A stretch of 64,000 nucleotides of DNA from Pannonibacter carbonis (GCF_003012935.1 NZ_PUDR01000005.1:1-64000), one strand, 5' to 3'; positions 29,769-39,293 are shown, counted from the stretch's first letter. Notes: generated by a model not told the origin, from the letters alone. Program-made: numbers and translations.

Positions 29769-31097
29769 ATGATCCCGCGCTATTCCCGCCCCGACATGGT
29801 CGCCATCTGGTCGCCGGAGACGAAGTTCCGCATCTGGTTCGAGATCGAGGCGCATGCCTGCGACGCGCTTGCCGAGATCGGCGTGATCCCGAAGGAAGCG
29901 GCCAAGACCATCTGGGAAAAGGGCGGCCCGGCCACCTTTGACATCGAGCGCATCGACGAGATCGAACGCGAGACCAAGCATGACGTCATCGCCTTCCTGA
30001 CCCATCTGGCCGAGATCGTCGGTCCGGATGCCCGCTTCGTGCACCAGGGCATGACCTCCTCTGACGTGCTCGACACCTGCTTCAACGTTCAGCTGGTCAA
30101 GGCGACGGACCTTCTGCTGAAGGACATGGACGCGCTGCTCGCCGCCCTCAAGCGCCGCGCCTTCGAGCACAAGGACACGGTCACCATCGGCCGCTCGCAT
30201 GGCATCCACGCCGAGCCGGTCACCTTCGGCCTGAAGCTCGCCCAGGCCTATGCCGAGTTCGACCGCTGCCGCACCCGCCTCCTGCATGCGCGCGAGGAAA
30301 TCGCCACCTGCGCCATTTCCGGCGCGGTCGGCACCTTCGCCAACATCGACCCGCGCGTCGAAGAACACGTCGCCGAGGCCATGGGCCTGAAGGCCGAGCC
30401 GGTGTCGACCCAGGTCATCCCGCGCGACCGCCATGCGATGTATTTCGCCACGCTCGGCGTCATCGCCTCGTCGATCGAGCGCCTCGCGACCGAAGTGCGC
30501 CACCTGCAGCGCACGGAAGTGCTGGAAGCGGAGGAGTATTTCTCCCCCGGCCAGAAGGGCTCCTCGGCGATGCCGCACAAGCGCAACCCGGTGTTGACCG
30601 AAAATCTCACCGGTCTGGCCCGCCTGGTGCGCGGCTATGCCATCCCGGCGATGGAGAACGTCGCCCTGTGGCACGAGCGCGACATCTCGCATTCCTCCGT
30701 CGAGCGCATGATCGGCCCGGACGCGACCATCACCCTTGACTTCGCCCTCGCGCGCCTGACCACCGTCATCGACAAGCTGCTGGTCTATCCGGAGCGCATG
30801 ATGGGCAACATGGACCGTCTCGGTGGCCTCGTGCATTCCCAGCGCATCCTGCTGGCCCTGACCCAGGCCGGTTCCTCGCGCGAGGACGCCTACCGTCTCG
30901 TCCAGCGCAACGCCATGAAGGTCTGGGAAAGCTACCAGGTCGCCGGCAGCGCCACGGTCGACTTCCTGACCGAGCTTCTCAACGACGCTGACGTGCGCAA
31001 GTATCTGTCGGAAGACGAGATCCGCGCCCGCTTCGACCTTGGCTACCACACCAAGGCGGTCGACGTGATCTTCAAGCGTGTGTTTGGCGAGGCCTGA
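29769..31097 (+). CDS. purB: Adenylosuccinate lyase
   Basis: PurB catalyses two steps of purine synthesis: SAICAR to AICAR and adenylosuccinate to AMP, releasing fumarate. The 442-residue protein has [15 protein letters not shown] at the start, [12 protein letters not shown] near 95 and the fumarase/aspartase superfamily signature [11 protein letters not shown] near 264. ATG 29769 is chosen over 29730 because it gives the family start. The hydrolase gene begins 5 bases after its stop. The gene heads a cluster with purC, S, Q and L further on. Confidence 0.97.
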   Translation: MIPRYSRPDMVAIWSPETKFRIWFEIEAHACDALAEIGVIPKEAAKTIWEKGGPATFDIERIDEIERETKHDVIAFLTHLAEIVGPDARFVHQGMTSSDVLDTCFNVQLVKATDLLLKDMDALLAALKRRAFEHKDTVTIGRSHGIHAEPVTFGLKLAQAYAEFDRCRTRLLHAREEIATCAISGAVGTFANIDPRVEEHVAEAMGLKAEPVSTQVIPRDRHAMYFATLGVIASSIERLATEVRHLQRTEVLEAEEYFSPGQKGSSAMPHKRNPVLTENLTGLARLVRGYAIPAMENVALWHERDISHSSVERMIGPDATITLDFALARLTTVIDKLLVYPERMMGNMDRLGGLVHSQRILLALTQAGSSREDAYRLVQRNAMKVWESYQVAGSATVDFLTELLNDADVRKYLSEDEIRARFDLGYHTKAVDVIFKRVFGEA

Positions 31098-31101
31098 GAC
31101 G

Positions 31102-31656
31102 ATGAAGACGGCAGAAGCTGAGATCCTGCTCATCCCCGGCTTCGGCAATGCCGAGGCCGGCCACTGGATGCGCCGCTGGGCGGACAAGATCTCGACCGCC
31201 CGGGTGGTCGAGCAGGACAACTGGTGGACGCCGTCGAAGAAGGTCTGGATGGAAACCCTGCTCGCGGAAATCGAGCGGGCAACCAAGCCGGTCGTGCTGG
31301 TGGCACATTCCCTGGGCTGCATCTTCGTGGCCCATGGCGCGCATGTTCTGCCGAAGGACAAGGTCAGGGGGGCGTTTCTCGTTGCCCCCTCCGACTGGGA
31401 CCGCCCAGGCCTCGTGCCGGAGTTCGACGGCGGCGACTTCGTGCCGGTGCCGCGCATGCCCCTGCCCTTCCGCACCCATGTGGTGGCAAGCCGCAATGAT
31501 GACTACTGCGACTATGCCGTTGCCCATGATCTGGCGACGGCTTGGGGCGCCACATTGCAGGACGCCGGACAGGCCGGCCACATCAACCTGGAAAGCGGCC
31601 ACGGCCCCTGGCCGGAGGGCATGATGTCCTTCGCCCATTTCATGGCACGGCTGTAA
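31102..31656 (+). CDS. RBBP9/YdeN family serine hydrolase
   Basis: The 184-residue alpha/beta hydrolase opens with EILLIPGFGNAEAGHWMRRW and has the nucleophile elbow VAHSLGC (Ser about 70), an acidic residue in SRNDDYCDY, and the catalytic His in GHINLESGHGPWPEG. This is the RBBP9/YdeN pattern. It starts 5 bases after purB and is probably cotranscribed with it. Substrate unknown. Confidence 0.9.
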   Translation: MKTAEAEILLIPGFGNAEAGHWMRRWADKISTARVVEQDNWWTPSKKVWMETLLAEIERATKPVVLVAHSLGCIFVAHGAHVLPKDKVRGAFLVAPSDWDRPGLVPEFDGGDFVPVPRMPLPFRTHVVASRNDDYCDYAVAHDLATAWGATLQDAGQAGHINLESGHGPWPEGMMSFAHFMARL

Positions 31657-31710
31657 CGCAGCGCCGGCAGCACAACGTTCGCGGGATGGTTGGGAGCGCC
31701 AGTCATACAG

Positions 31711-31741
31711 CGGTCATCCCCGCCTTGTGCGGGGATGACCG
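31711..31741. terminator. 13-bp perfect hairpin downstream of hydrolase gene
   Basis: CGGTCATCCCCGC (31711-31723) pairs perfectly with GCGGGGATGACCG (31729-31741) around CTTGT. It lies 54 bases after the hydrolase stop. No T-run follows, so it may be a repeat unit of the GTCATCCC type that also acts at transcript ends. Confidence 0.55.
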
Positions 31742-31773
31742 CCGCAGTCCTTCTGGCGTGTCAGCCGCAGCCT

Positions 31774-31986
31774 CTCAGCGCCCCTCCCCCTCGTGGGGAG
31801 GGGTCGGGGGTGGGGGGACAGCGGCGGACAGACCATGAGAAGCCAACGTCTTGTGACCGCAGCCTGCACCTGGTTTCAATATCTGACGTTTGGTCGTAGA
31901 GCCCCCCACCCCTTACCCGACCTGGGTCGAGCCAACGGTCTCGCCCCGCCTTGGGCCCCCACGAGGGGGAGGGGCGCTGAGACGCC
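31774..31986. repeat. Family A paired inverted repeat, copy 3 (interrupted arm)
   Basis: The left arm at 31778-31819 contains CCCCTCGTGGGGAGGGG. The right arm spans 31901-31986 but is split by about 37 extra bases (roughly 31919-31955, including GGGTCGAGCCAACGG) that other copies lack. With the hairpin at 31711, it fills the 378-base gap between the hydrolase gene and the small membrane protein gene; nothing else is seen there. Confidence 0.8.
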
Positions 31987-32034
31987 GCGATAAAGATTTG
32001 CGCTCTGGTGCGATTGACCTCCCACCCCTGCCCC

Positions 32035-32247
32035 TCACGCCAAGCGGCGCGGGCGGATGGCGTCATTAATCTTCTTGCCCACCACCAGACTGACGGGAAT
32101 GGCGACCAAAAGGCCGATGCCGGCTGCAATTGCCAGAAGCAGCGGGTTGAATTCATTGACGCCATAGACGGTCAGCGGCACGAGCGCACCGATGCCGGCC
32201 AGCGTCGGGCCGATGATGATGAAGAGGATGGCTGCAAGCTTCCACAT
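32035..32247 (-). CDS. Small two-helix membrane protein
   Basis: The 70-residue product has two hydrophobic helices (residues 3-27 and 34-56) joined by a YGVNEFNP turn, and a basic tail KKINDAIRPRRLA. Similar proteins are common in Rhizobiales and are sometimes labelled CTP synthetase in databases, which the sequence does not support. The function is unknown. It is a single minus-strand gene between repeat copy 3 and the aldolase gene. Confidence 0.75.
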   Translation of the reverse strand: MWKLAAILFIIIGPTLAGIGALVPLTVYGVNEFNPLLLAIAAGIGLLVAIPVSLVVGKKINDAIRPRRLA

Positions 32248-32391
32248 GTGACGGGTTCCCTGACAAGGGGTTCAGCCGGAACAGGATCCGGCCCTGCTGT
32301 CATCGTCCCGCCGTCCGGACGCATTCGCGCGTCCCGGGGATGACCTGGCAGGCAGGATGACCCGAGCCACCCTGCCCTGCCTTGACCCTTG

Positions 32392-33165
32392 TCAACTGAT
32401 CCGCGCCAGCGTGTCCTTCAGCGCGGCGGATAACAGCGTCAAATCGACGCCATGGGCGATGAAGCTGTAGCCCATGTCCCGGGCCTGGCCGACGCCGGAG
32501 GCCTCAAGGCAGAAGATGCCGGCAATCTTGCCGGCCGCGCGCGTGCGTGCGGCGATATCCTGCGCAGCTGCCATCGTCATGTTGCCGCCCGGATCGAGCT
32601 TTGCCCCCTTGTTCAGCGTCAGCGACAGGTCACTCGGCCCGACGAAGATGCCATCGATCCCCGGCTCGGCAAGGATGTCATCGAGTGCGGCAATCGCTTC
32701 CGGCGTTTCGATCATCGCCAGCGAAAGAAGCTCGGTGTTGGCACTCGCGAGATAGTCGGCGGGCGATTTGCCGGCCAGCATCGCGCCACGCTGCGGCCCC
32801 CAGCTGCGCGCGCCAATCGGCGGGTATTTCATCGCATCGGCAAAGGCCTTGGCCTCGGCGGCGGAGTTGATCATCGGGGCGATGACCAATTCGGCACCGA
32901 AATCCAGTGCGCGGCTGGCCGTGCCCGATTCGCCGACCGGAATACGGACGGCCCGGTGCGCACCCGAAAGCGCGATGGCCGCCAGCCCGTCCCGCAGGCT
33001 GGCAATGTCATGCATGCCATGCTGCATGTCGAGCGTGACGCAGGGATACCCGGCCCGGCCCATGACCTCGGCGAGGATCGGCACGGCAAGGTTGGACCAG
33101 GCGGTCACGATGGTTTCGCCGGCACGCAGACGCGTGGCGAGGCTGGGCTGGGTTGAGATGGACAT
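32392..33165 (-). CDS. HpcH/HpaI family class II aldolase
   Basis: The 257-residue enzyme is a metal-dependent pyruvate aldolase of the type that cleaves 2,4-dihydroxyhept-2-enedioate. It shows AGYPCVTLDMQHGMHD, MKYPPIGARSWGPQRG, IETPEAIAALDDILAEPGID and FVGPSDLSLTL, which supply the metal and substrate residues. The frame opens at 33252, but MSISTQPSLATRLRAGE at 33165 is the family-typical start. No other aromatic degradation gene is near, so the true substrate is uncertain. Confidence 0.9.
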   Translation of the reverse strand: MSISTQPSLATRLRAGETIVTAWSNLAVPILAEVMGRAGYPCVTLDMQHGMHDIASLRDGLAAIALSGAHRAVRIPVGESGTASRALDFGAELVIAPMINSAAEAKAFADAMKYPPIGARSWGPQRGAMLAGKSPADYLASANTELLSLAMIETPEAIAALDDILAEPGIDGIFVGPSDLSLTLNKGAKLDPGGNMTMAAAQDIAARTRAAGKIAGIFCLEASGVGQARDMGYSFIAHGVDLTLLSAALKDTLARIS

Positions 33166-33387
33166 GATCTTGGATCCCTGAGCTGTCACGACTGCGCGGC
33201 AAGAGGTTCGCCAGCGCCGTCCGGTTGGAGCGGGATCAAAGCCGGTTCGCACGGCGACGGCAAGGCGTGACAGACAGTGGGCAGTTGCCTTGGCGAAACA
33301 AGTTCACACAAGGTCAAGGCACAAACAGAACAACGTGACCACAGCGAAAACCCATTCTGCCCGCCTCCGCAGTTACCTCCATCCCCT

Positions 33388-33574
33388 GTCATTCCGGACA
33401 AGGTGAGCGTTCAGCGAACCGACGATCCGGAATCCAGCGGATCTGCGCGAGCGAGCCCTTCACCTTAGCAGAAGTATCCGCAAACACCGGACCAGTCTCG
33501 TCGCGCATCGCGCGGCTGATATCTGGATCCCGGCTCGGCGCTTCGCTAACGCTCAGCTTGGCCGGGATGACGAC
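33388..33574. repeat. GTCATTCC/GTCATCCC paired inverted element
   Basis: Two imperfect palindromes, 33388-33437 (GTCATTCCGGACAAGG to CCGGAATCC) and 33528-33574 (GGATCCCGGCTCGG to GGCCGGGATGAC), lie head to head. The unit matches the reverse complement of 63323-63515 over most of its length. It sits in the 481-base gap between the aldolase start and the zeta-subunit gene. Bases 33166-33387 probably hold the aldolase promoter; I see no further feature there. Confidence 0.8.
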
Positions 33575-33590
33575 AGAATGAACAGTCTTG

Positions 33591-33624
33591 CCAAAAAAAC
33601 AAAGACCCCGCCGAAGCGGGGTCT
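33591..33624 (-). terminator. Rho-independent terminator of zeta-subunit gene
   Basis: AGACCCCGC (33603-33611) pairs with GCGGGGTCT (33616-33624) around CGAA. On the minus strand the stem is followed by a long T-rich run (complement of 33593-33603). It ends the gene whose stop is at 33647. Confidence 0.88.
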
Positions 33625-33646
33625 GGAAGGCTCATCGGAGAAAGGC

Positions 33647-33970
33647 TTATTCGCCCTTCTGGATCTGGTCGATGGCGGTGTGCATCAGTTCGTCCATCGT
33701 GCGGCGAATCTGGTGGTCGGACTGTTCGACATGCCCCTTGTCGAGGTCGCCGCGGATCTTGCGGAACACGTCCTCGTCACCGGCTTCCTCGAAGTCCGCG
33801 CGGACGACTTCCTTGGCATAAGCGTCGGCCTGCTCGCCGGAAAGGCCAAGCAGGTCGGCAGCCCAAAGGCCGAGCAGCTTGTTGCGGCGGGCAGTGGCCT
33901 TGAAGCGAAGTTCCTCGTCGTGAGCAAACTTGCTCTCGAAACCCTTCTCGCGATTATCGAACGTGCTCAT
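33647..33970 (-). CDS. ATPase inhibitor subunit zeta (DUF1476)
   Basis: The 107-residue protein matches DUF1476, identified in Paracoccus as the zeta inhibitor of F1-ATPase in alphaproteobacteria. It starts [20 protein letters not shown], the inhibitory N-terminal region, and continues as a helical bundle ([20 protein letters not shown]). ATG 33970 has GAGGAGG 7 bases upstream and is preferred over 33985. The ATP synthase genes are not in the window. It is divergent from purC. Confidence 0.9.
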   Translation of the reverse strand: MSTFDNREKGFESKFAHDEELRFKATARRNKLLGLWAADLLGLSGEQADAYAKEVVRADFEEAGDEDVFRKIRGDLDKGHVEQSDHQIRRTMDELMHTAIDQIQKGE

Positions 33971-34278
33971 CTGGTGCCTCCTCACTGGCGGACAGAAAGT
34001 CTACCCCTGAAATGGGGGCTTTTTCGGGCTTCTCAATATCCTTCACCGCCCTGCAAATCAACGCGATATCGCCGCGATCCCGCATCGGTGCGCCAGCAAA
34101 GAGAAAGGCGGGGCCGCGCTCATTGTGCTTTTGCGAAGGATCAGTTAAGTTCCGCGCCGCTAATGCGGGGCTAAATGTCGATAACGCGGTGATTGGTCAG
34201 CGCTCGCGCCACCCGGAATCAGACGCCAAGGAGTTTCCCGCCTCGATGGATTTCCTCGAACGAACACGGTACGTGCCC
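33971..34278. other. Divergent region between zeta gene and purC
   Basis: This 308-base gap must contain promoters for both genes. A small imperfect hairpin (CCCC 34004-34007, GGGG 34014-34017) followed by CTTTTT lies near 34020 on the plus strand and could be a weak attenuator-like structure. Open reading through the region in frame with purC does not resemble any family. Nothing else is seen. Confidence 0.35.
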
Positions 34279-35043
34279 ATGAATCGCCGCCGGCGCATCT
34301 ATGAAGGCAAGGGCAAGATCCTCTATGAGGGCCCGGAGCCTGGAACCTTGATCCAGCATTTCAAGGACGACGCAACAGCCTTCAATGCCAAGAAACACGA
34401 GATTGTCGACGGCAAGGGTGTCCTCAACAACCGGATCTCCGAATTCATCTTCAACCAGCTGAACGGCATGGGCATTCCGACCCATTTCATTCGCCGGATG
34501 AACATGCGCGAGCAGCTGATCCGCGAAGTCGAGATCATTCCGCTGGAAGTCGTGGTCCGCAACGTGGCCGCCGGCTCGCTGGCGACCCGTCTCGGCCTCG
34601 AGGAAGGCACCCAGCTGCCGCGCTCGATCATCGAGTTCTACTACAAGAGCGATGCGCTGAACGACCCGCTGGTCGCCGAAGAGCATGTCACCGCCTTTGG
34701 CTGGGCCACCCCGCAGGAACTCGACGACATCATGGCGCTTGCCATCCGTGTCAATGACTTCCTGTCCGGCCTGTTCCTTGGCGTCGGCATCCGCCTTGTC
34801 GATTTCAAGATCGAATGCGGCCGCCTGTTCGAGGGCGACATGATGCGCATCGTCGTTGCCGACGAGATCTCCCCGGACAACTGCCGTCTGTGGGACATCA
34901 CGACCAACGAGAAGATGGACAAGGACCGCTTCCGCCGCGACCTCGGCGGCATGCTCGAGGCCTACCAGGAAGTTGCCCGCCGTCTGGGCATCCTGAACGA
35001 CAACGAGCGCCCCGGCGGCTCCGGCCCGACGCTGGTGCAGTAA
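34279..35043 (+). CDS. purC: Phosphoribosylaminoimidazole-succinocarboxamide synthase
   Basis: PurC joins CAIR and aspartate with ATP to give SAICAR. The 254-residue protein has the alphaproteobacterial start [20 protein letters not shown], the [20 protein letters not shown] region and the signature [10 protein letters not shown], then [18 protein letters not shown] 34279 is chosen by homology; the frame is open to 34012 but those residues look non-coding. A terminator follows, so purS probably has its own promoter or relies on read-through. Confidence 0.96.
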   Translation: MNRRRRIYEGKGKILYEGPEPGTLIQHFKDDATAFNAKKHEIVDGKGVLNNRISEFIFNQLNGMGIPTHFIRRMNMREQLIREVEIIPLEVVVRNVAAGSLATRLGLEEGTQLPRSIIEFYYKSDALNDPLVAEEHVTAFGWATPQELDDIMALAIRVNDFLSGLFLGVGIRLVDFKIECGRLFEGDMMRIVVADEISPDNCRLWDITTNEKMDKDRFRRDLGGMLEAYQEVARRLGILNDNERPGGSGPTLVQ

Positions 35044-35070
35044 GCATCCGGCATCGCGCACCCGAAACGG

Positions 35071-35105
35071 AAAACCCCTGGCGAATACTTCGCCGGGGGT
35101 TTTTG
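35071..35105 (+). terminator. Rho-independent terminator after purC
   Basis: AAAACCCC-T-GGCGAA pairs with TTCGCC-G-GGGGTTTT around TAC, and the stem runs into TTTTTGCTTTT. It ends purC transcription before purS. Confidence 0.88.
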
Positions 35106-35219
35106 CTTTTCCGGGTCCTGAGCGGGAGCTTGGCTCTTTCGCGCTTGGCCGCTGTGGTGTAAGGAGCGCGCAACGGATGACCCTGTGGGGTCAAGGCGAC
35201 AAGCGGAAAGACGACAGCG

Positions 35220-35459
35220 ATGAAGGCACGTGTCACCGTCACCCTGAAGAACGGCGTTCTGGATCCCCAGGGCAAGGCCATCGAGGGGGCGCTTGGCGCG
35301 CTCGGCTTCGGCGGCATCGGCGGCGTGCGCCAGGGCAAGGTCTTCGACATCGAACTGAGCGACCGTGACGCTGCCAAGGCGCGCGAAGAGATCGCCGCCA
35401 TGTGCGAGAAGCTGCTCGCCAACACGGTGATCGAGAACTACGCCATCGAGATCCTCTGA
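35220..35459 (+). CDS. purS: FGAM synthase subunit PurS
   Basis: The 79-residue PurS is the small structural subunit of the three-part phosphoribosylformylglycinamidine synthase and bridges PurQ and PurL for ammonia transfer. It shows MKARVTVTLKNGVLDPQGKA, the family KVFDIEL strand and the C-terminal LLANTVIENYAIEIL. The length is typical. The small membrane ORF follows after 19 bases and purQ after that. Confidence 0.95.
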   Translation: MKARVTVTLKNGVLDPQGKAIEGALGALGFGGIGGVRQGKVFDIELSDRDAAKAREEIAAMCEKLLANTVIENYAIEIL

Positions 35460-35478
35460 AGCAGAAGGAGGTTGGCCC

Positions 35479-35586
35479 ATGGATGAGGACAGCGCCCGCG
35501 CGATCCGCTTCCTTCTCCTCAAGGCCGCCGTGTTCATCCTGCTTCCCGCTGCCTTGAGCCTTTTGGCCGTGCTGGTCCTGCTCTAG
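35479..35586 (+). CDS. Small membrane protein between purS and purQ
   Basis: A 35-codon frame starts at ATG 35479 with AGAAGGAGG 7-8 bases upstream, one of the best ribosome sites in the window. The product starts [17 protein letters not shown] and is a single hydrophobic helix (about residues 11-35) with an acidic N-terminus. A small membrane protein at this place in pur operons is known in Rhizobiales as the FGAM synthase-associated small membrane protein. Its role is not established. It might tether the synthase to the membrane; that is speculation. Confidence 0.8.
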   Translation: MDEDSARAIRFLLLKAAVFILLPAALSLLAVLVLL

Positions 35587-35617
35587 GCGCAAACCTGACC
35601 AACGGGGAACCGAGATC

Positions 35618-36289
35618 ATGAAGTCCGCCGTCATCCTCTGCCCAGGCCTCAACCGCGACCGCGACATGCTCTACGCGCTGGAGACGATCACCGGCCGCAA
35701 GCCGGCAACGGTCTGGCACACGGACACCGACATTCCGGACGTCGATCTCATCGTCATCCCGGGCGGGTTCTCCTACGGCGACTACCTGCGCTGCGGCGCC
35801 ATTGCCGCCCGCTCGCCGGTGCTGCAGACCGTGATCGAGCGCGCTGCCAAGGGCGTGCATGTCCTGGGCGTATGCAACGGCTTCCAGATCCTCACCGAGG
35901 CTGGCCTGCTGCCGGGCGCCCTGATGCGCAATGCCGGTCTGAAGTTCATCTGCAAGGAAGTGCAGCTCAAGACCGTGAACGCCCGCACCGCCTTCTCGAA
36001 TGCCTTCCAGGAGGGCGAAGTCTGGCGCTGCCCGATTGCCCACCATGACGGCAATTACTTCGCCGACGCCGAGACGCTGAAGGCCATCGAGGACAACGGC
36101 CAGGTCGTATTCCGCTATGCGGATGGCCAGAACCCGAACGGCTCGCTGAACGACATCGCCGGCATCGTCAATGCCGAGGGCAATGTCCTCGGCATGATGC
36201 CGCATCCGGAAAACCTGATCGAGGACCTGCAGGGCGGCAGCGACGGCCGCAAGCTGTTCGAGAGCCTCGTCGGCCAGCTGGTCGCCTGA
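35618..36289 (+). CDS. purQ: FGAM synthase glutaminase subunit PurQ
   Basis: PurQ hydrolyses glutamine to supply ammonia to PurL. The 223-residue class I glutamine amidotransferase has [15 protein letters not shown], the nucleophile elbow GVCNGFQIL (Cys) and the C-terminal GMMPHPENL, which holds the catalytic His and Glu. It follows the small membrane ORF by 31 bases and the DUF2164 gene comes 29 bases later. Confidence 0.96.
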   Translation: MKSAVILCPGLNRDRDMLYALETITGRKPATVWHTDTDIPDVDLIVIPGGFSYGDYLRCGAIAARSPVLQTVIERAAKGVHVLGVCNGFQILTEAGLLPGALMRNAGLKFICKEVQLKTVNARTAFSNAFQEGEVWRCPIAHHDGNYFADAETLKAIEDNGQVVFRYADGQNPNGSLNDIAGIVNAEGNVLGMMPHPENLIEDLQGGSDGRKLFESLVGQLVA

Positions 36290-36318
36290 CCAGAAACACC
36301 ACTGCGCGGGGACAGGAC

Positions 36319-36567
36319 ATGAGCAAGCTCGAACTGCCCCGCGACCTCCAGAGTGACATCGCCAGCCGCCTTGCCGCCTTCTGCCGCGACGAGCTGGATA
36401 TCGATATCGGCAACATGGACGCGCTGCGGCTCCTCGATTTCCTCAGCCAGGAAGCCGGCAGCGCCTTCTATACGCAAGGCGTGCGCGACGCCGCCGCCCT
36501 CACCGCCCGCCGCTTCGACGATCTCAGCGACGATCTCTCCGCCCTGGAGCGCCACGACCGGCGGTGA
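36319..36567 (+). CDS. DUF2164 family protein
   Basis: The 82-residue product fits DUF2164. It has LPRDLQSDIASRLAAFCRDE, then LDIDIGNMDALRLLDFL and the typical GSAFYTQGVRDA. The family has no known function. It is 29 bases downstream of purQ on the same strand and likely in that operon. The C-terminus is charged and helical. Confidence 0.8.
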   Translation: MSKLELPRDLQSDIASRLAAFCRDELDIDIGNMDALRLLDFLSQEAGSAFYTQGVRDAAALTARRFDDLSDDLSALERHDRR

Positions 36568-36629
36568 GACACCGCGCGGTTGGCGATCAGAAACCCGCCC
36601 TCTCCGGGGTTGAACAAACTGACCGCAGG

Positions 36630-36780
36630 CCCCCTCTCCCCCCTTGAGGGGGAGATGTCCGCGCATGCGGACAGAGGGGGGTGCAGCGCCGCCGCGCTGT
36701 TCCACCTTCACCCTTTCCTGACAGGCCCAATACCCCCCTCTGCCCCCTATCGGGGGCATCTCCCCCTCAAGGGGGGAGAG
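36630..36780. repeat. Family B paired inverted repeat, copy 1
   Basis: Inverted arms of about 50 bp, 36630-36681 and 36731-36780, each begin with CTCTCCCCCCTTGAGGGGG and end with CAGAGGGGGGT or their complements. Each arm contains two small hairpins; the second is TCCGCGCATGCGGA in the left arm but CCCC/GGGG-based in the right. About 48 bases separate the arms. It lies in the 383-base gap between DUF2164 and the agmatinase-family gene; I see nothing else there. Copies 2 and 3 are at 52948 and 55883. Confidence 0.85.
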
Positions 36781-36950
36781 CATCCGGCTCCTAACTACTC
36801 CAGGACGACAAACTGCTGTTCGACTGAAGGGACCAGGGCCTTCCACTCGACGTCCCGACTTGGCGGGCACGCAGCAGCGGCCCTTGCCGCCCCCCTCCCC
36901 TTGCCGCCCTCGCCGCCGTTGTGCATGCTGACGCAAAACAGGGGGAACTG

Positions 36951-37922
36951 ATGACGGGGGATGACTTTTTCCAGCCGGTGTCCGGCTTCGATCTGCCGCG
37001 CTTTGCCGGAATACCGACGTTCATGCGCCTGCCGCATGTGCATTTGCGCGATGACCGGGTGGATGAGGTCGATATCGGTCTCATAGGCGTGCCCTGGGAT
37101 GGCGGTACAACGAACCGCGCCGGCGCCCGCCATGGGCCAAGGCAGTTACGCGACCTGTCCACCATGATCCGCCAGGTGCATCCGCACACGGGCGTCAACC
37201 CGTTCAAGCTGGCGCGCTGCGCCGACCTTGGCGATGCCCCGGTCAACCCGGCGGATGTGCAGGACGCGCTGGCCCGCATCACAGGCTTCTACGACCAGGT
37301 GATGGATCTCGGCATCACGCCGCTGTCGGCTGGCGGTGACCATCTGGTGTCCCTGCCGATCCTGAGGGCCCTTGCCCGGCAGGGGCCGCTCGGCATGGTG
37401 CATTTCGATGCCCATACGGACCTCTTCGACGGCTATTTCGGCGGCTTCCGCTACACCCATGGCACGCCGTTCCGCCGCGCCATTGAGGAAGAGCTGCTGG
37501 ATCCGGAAAGGGTCGTCCAGATCGGCATCCGCGGCACGATGTATGACGGAGAAGACATCGAGTGGGGTGAAGCTCAGGGCGTCCGCATCATCATGATAGA
37601 GGAATTGATGGAGCGCGGCGTTGAGCATGTGATGGACGAGGCACGCGAACGTGTCGGGCGCGAGCCCACCTATGTCAGCTTTGACATCGATGGCATCGAT
37701 CCGGCCTTCGCCCCGGGCACAGGCACGCCGGAGATCGGCGGCTTTACCTCGTTCCAGGCGCAGCGGATGATCCGCAAGCTCTCCGGCCTCAACCTGATTG
37801 GCGCGGATCTGGTCGAAGTCTCCCCGCCCTTCGATCCCTCTGGCGGGACCGCTTGGCTGGGAGCCTCACTGATGTTCGAACTGATGTGCGTGCTGGCCAG
37901 CGCGCGTCTGGAGCAGGACTGA
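36951..37922 (+). CDS. Agmatinase/guanidinobutyrase family ureohydrolase
   Basis: The 323-residue manganese enzyme hydrolyses a guanidino compound to urea plus an amine. The metal ligands are visible in SAGGDHLVSLP, HFDAHTDLFDG and SFDIDGIDPAFAPGTGTPE. THGTPFRRAIEEELLDPER recalls guanidinobutyrase as much as agmatinase, so substrate is left open. ATG 36951 has GGGGGAA just upstream and is preferred over 36921. It is convergent with the chemoreceptor gene, whose end is 3 bases away. Confidence 0.9.
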   Translation: MTGDDFFQPVSGFDLPRFAGIPTFMRLPHVHLRDDRVDEVDIGLIGVPWDGGTTNRAGARHGPRQLRDLSTMIRQVHPHTGVNPFKLARCADLGDAPVNPADVQDALARITGFYDQVMDLGITPLSAGGDHLVSLPILRALARQGPLGMVHFDAHTDLFDGYFGGFRYTHGTPFRRAIEEELLDPERVVQIGIRGTMYDGEDIEWGEAQGVRIIMIEELMERGVEHVMDEARERVGREPTYVSFDIDGIDPAFAPGTGTPEIGGFTSFQAQRMIRKLSGLNLIGADLVEVSPPFDPSGGTAWLGASLMFELMCVLASARLEQD

Positions 37923-37925
37923 GGC

Positions 37926-39293
37926 TCAGCCCTTCAGCAGGGCATCGATATGGCGAACGACTTCGGTTGAAGCCTTTTCCATGTCGGCCAGCGCCTTCAG
38001 TGCGCCATCCCTGTCGCCCTTGGCATGAAGGCTGGCCGCCAGTTTGCCGTTGCGATGCACGGCCTCATGCACGGGCAGCAAGGCCGAGAACGAGGGATGG
38101 CGGCGAAGCGACTGATCGGTGACGCCGTCGTACCACTTGCCCAGCCGGCAGTGGTGATGATCGTTGAGTTCTTCGGTCTTGAGGCTCTTCAGCCCGACCA
38201 GCATTTCGGACAGCCGCTTCTTCCACAAAAGGTGATCCGACTTTGCCCGGTGCAGCACGTAGTTGGCGATCTCGCGCTTGTCGAGTTCGGCAAACTGGGC
38301 GTTGATGACCGCTTCCGAACTGCCGACCGCACGAATGACGTCCTCGGTGTAACGGGTCGCTGCCTCCGAATGGCGGGCGACAGCGTGGATGCCGGTGGCG
38401 ATCTCGCGCACGGCTTCGCTCTGCTGGCTGAGAAGACCGGCAATCGCGTTCATCCGGGTGGCATTGCTGCCGACATGCTCGAGCACGGAACCGATCTTGG
38501 TGGCGGCATCCTCGGATTGCTCGGCGCTGTCCCCGACCAGTCCCTGAACCTCGTCAACCGAAGACATGACCTCGCCGACATGCACCTGCAGGCGCTCGAT
38601 GCGGGCGCGGATGTCGTCGGTTGCCTTCTGGGTCTGACCGGACAGTTGCTTGACCTCGCTGGCGACAACGGCAAAGCCCTTGCCCGCCTCGCCGGCGCGC
38701 GCGGCCTCGATGGTCGCGTTCAACGCAAGCAGGTTGGTCTGCTGCGCCAGACCATCGATGGTGGCGACAAAGGTGCTGATCTGTTCGGCCGCGAGAGCGA
38801 GCTGACGGGCGCTTTCGCTCATCTTGTCGAAGGACTCGCCAATACGCAGCGACGATGCCGCCGCCTTGCGCGTAGCCCCTGCCCCGCCCTGCAGCGCCTC
38901 ATGCGCCACTTCCATGGATGTGGCGGCCTCGTTGGCCGTATGTGAGATCTGTTCGATGGAGGCCGTCAGTTCGTCGACGCCAGCCGACATCATCCGGGCC
39001 TGCTGGTCGGTATCGCGGATTTCGCCGGTGATGCGCGCGGTGGCCGCCATCGCCTCGCTGGCCTGGACAGAATAGTCAACGGTTTGCCGCAGCTGGGTCT
39101 CGTCCTGCCGGCCAAGCGTGGCGGCCAGGGATTTCAACGCATTGGCCAGGTCAGCCGGAAGCGCATCAAGGCCCTCAAGCCGGGCGTGGGCTTCAAGTCC
39201 GCGCAAGGCCGCCACGACTGCCAGCAAGGGAAGATCGGGAGTTTTACTGACAGCACTTGGCGTTTCGGACGTTACTGACTTGAATCGGAACAT
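37926..39293 (-). CDS. Soluble methyl-accepting chemoreceptor with C-terminal CZB domain
   Basis: The 455-residue protein has no membrane segment, so it is a cytoplasmic chemoreceptor. The signalling hairpin tip reads [20 protein letters not shown] near 190-210 and the coiled-coil arms surround it. Residues from about 350 form a chemoreceptor zinc-binding domain: [25 protein letters not shown] and [12 protein letters not shown] supply the His and Cys ligands. CZB receptors sense zinc-linked redox or hypochlorous signals in other bacteria. No che genes are in the window. A 259-base upstream gap before purL holds its promoter. Confidence 0.92.
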   Translation of the reverse strand: MFRFKSVTSETPSAVSKTPDLPLLAVVAALRGLEAHARLEGLDALPADLANALKSLAATLGRQDETQLRQTVDYSVQASEAMAATARITGEIRDTDQQARMMSAGVDELTASIEQISHTANEAATSMEVAHEALQGGAGATRKAAASSLRIGESFDKMSESARQLALAAEQISTFVATIDGLAQQTNLLALNATIEAARAGEAGKGFAVVASEVKQLSGQTQKATDDIRARIERLQVHVGEVMSSVDEVQGLVGDSAEQSEDAATKIGSVLEHVGSNATRMNAIAGLLSQQSEAVREIATGIHAVARHSEAATRYTEDVIRAVGSSEAVINAQFAELDKREIANYVLHRAKSDHLLWKKRLSEMLVGLKSLKTEELNDHHHCRLGKWYDGVTDQSLRRHPSFSALLPVHEAVHRNGKLAASLHAKGDRDGALKALADMEKASTEVVRHIDALLKG

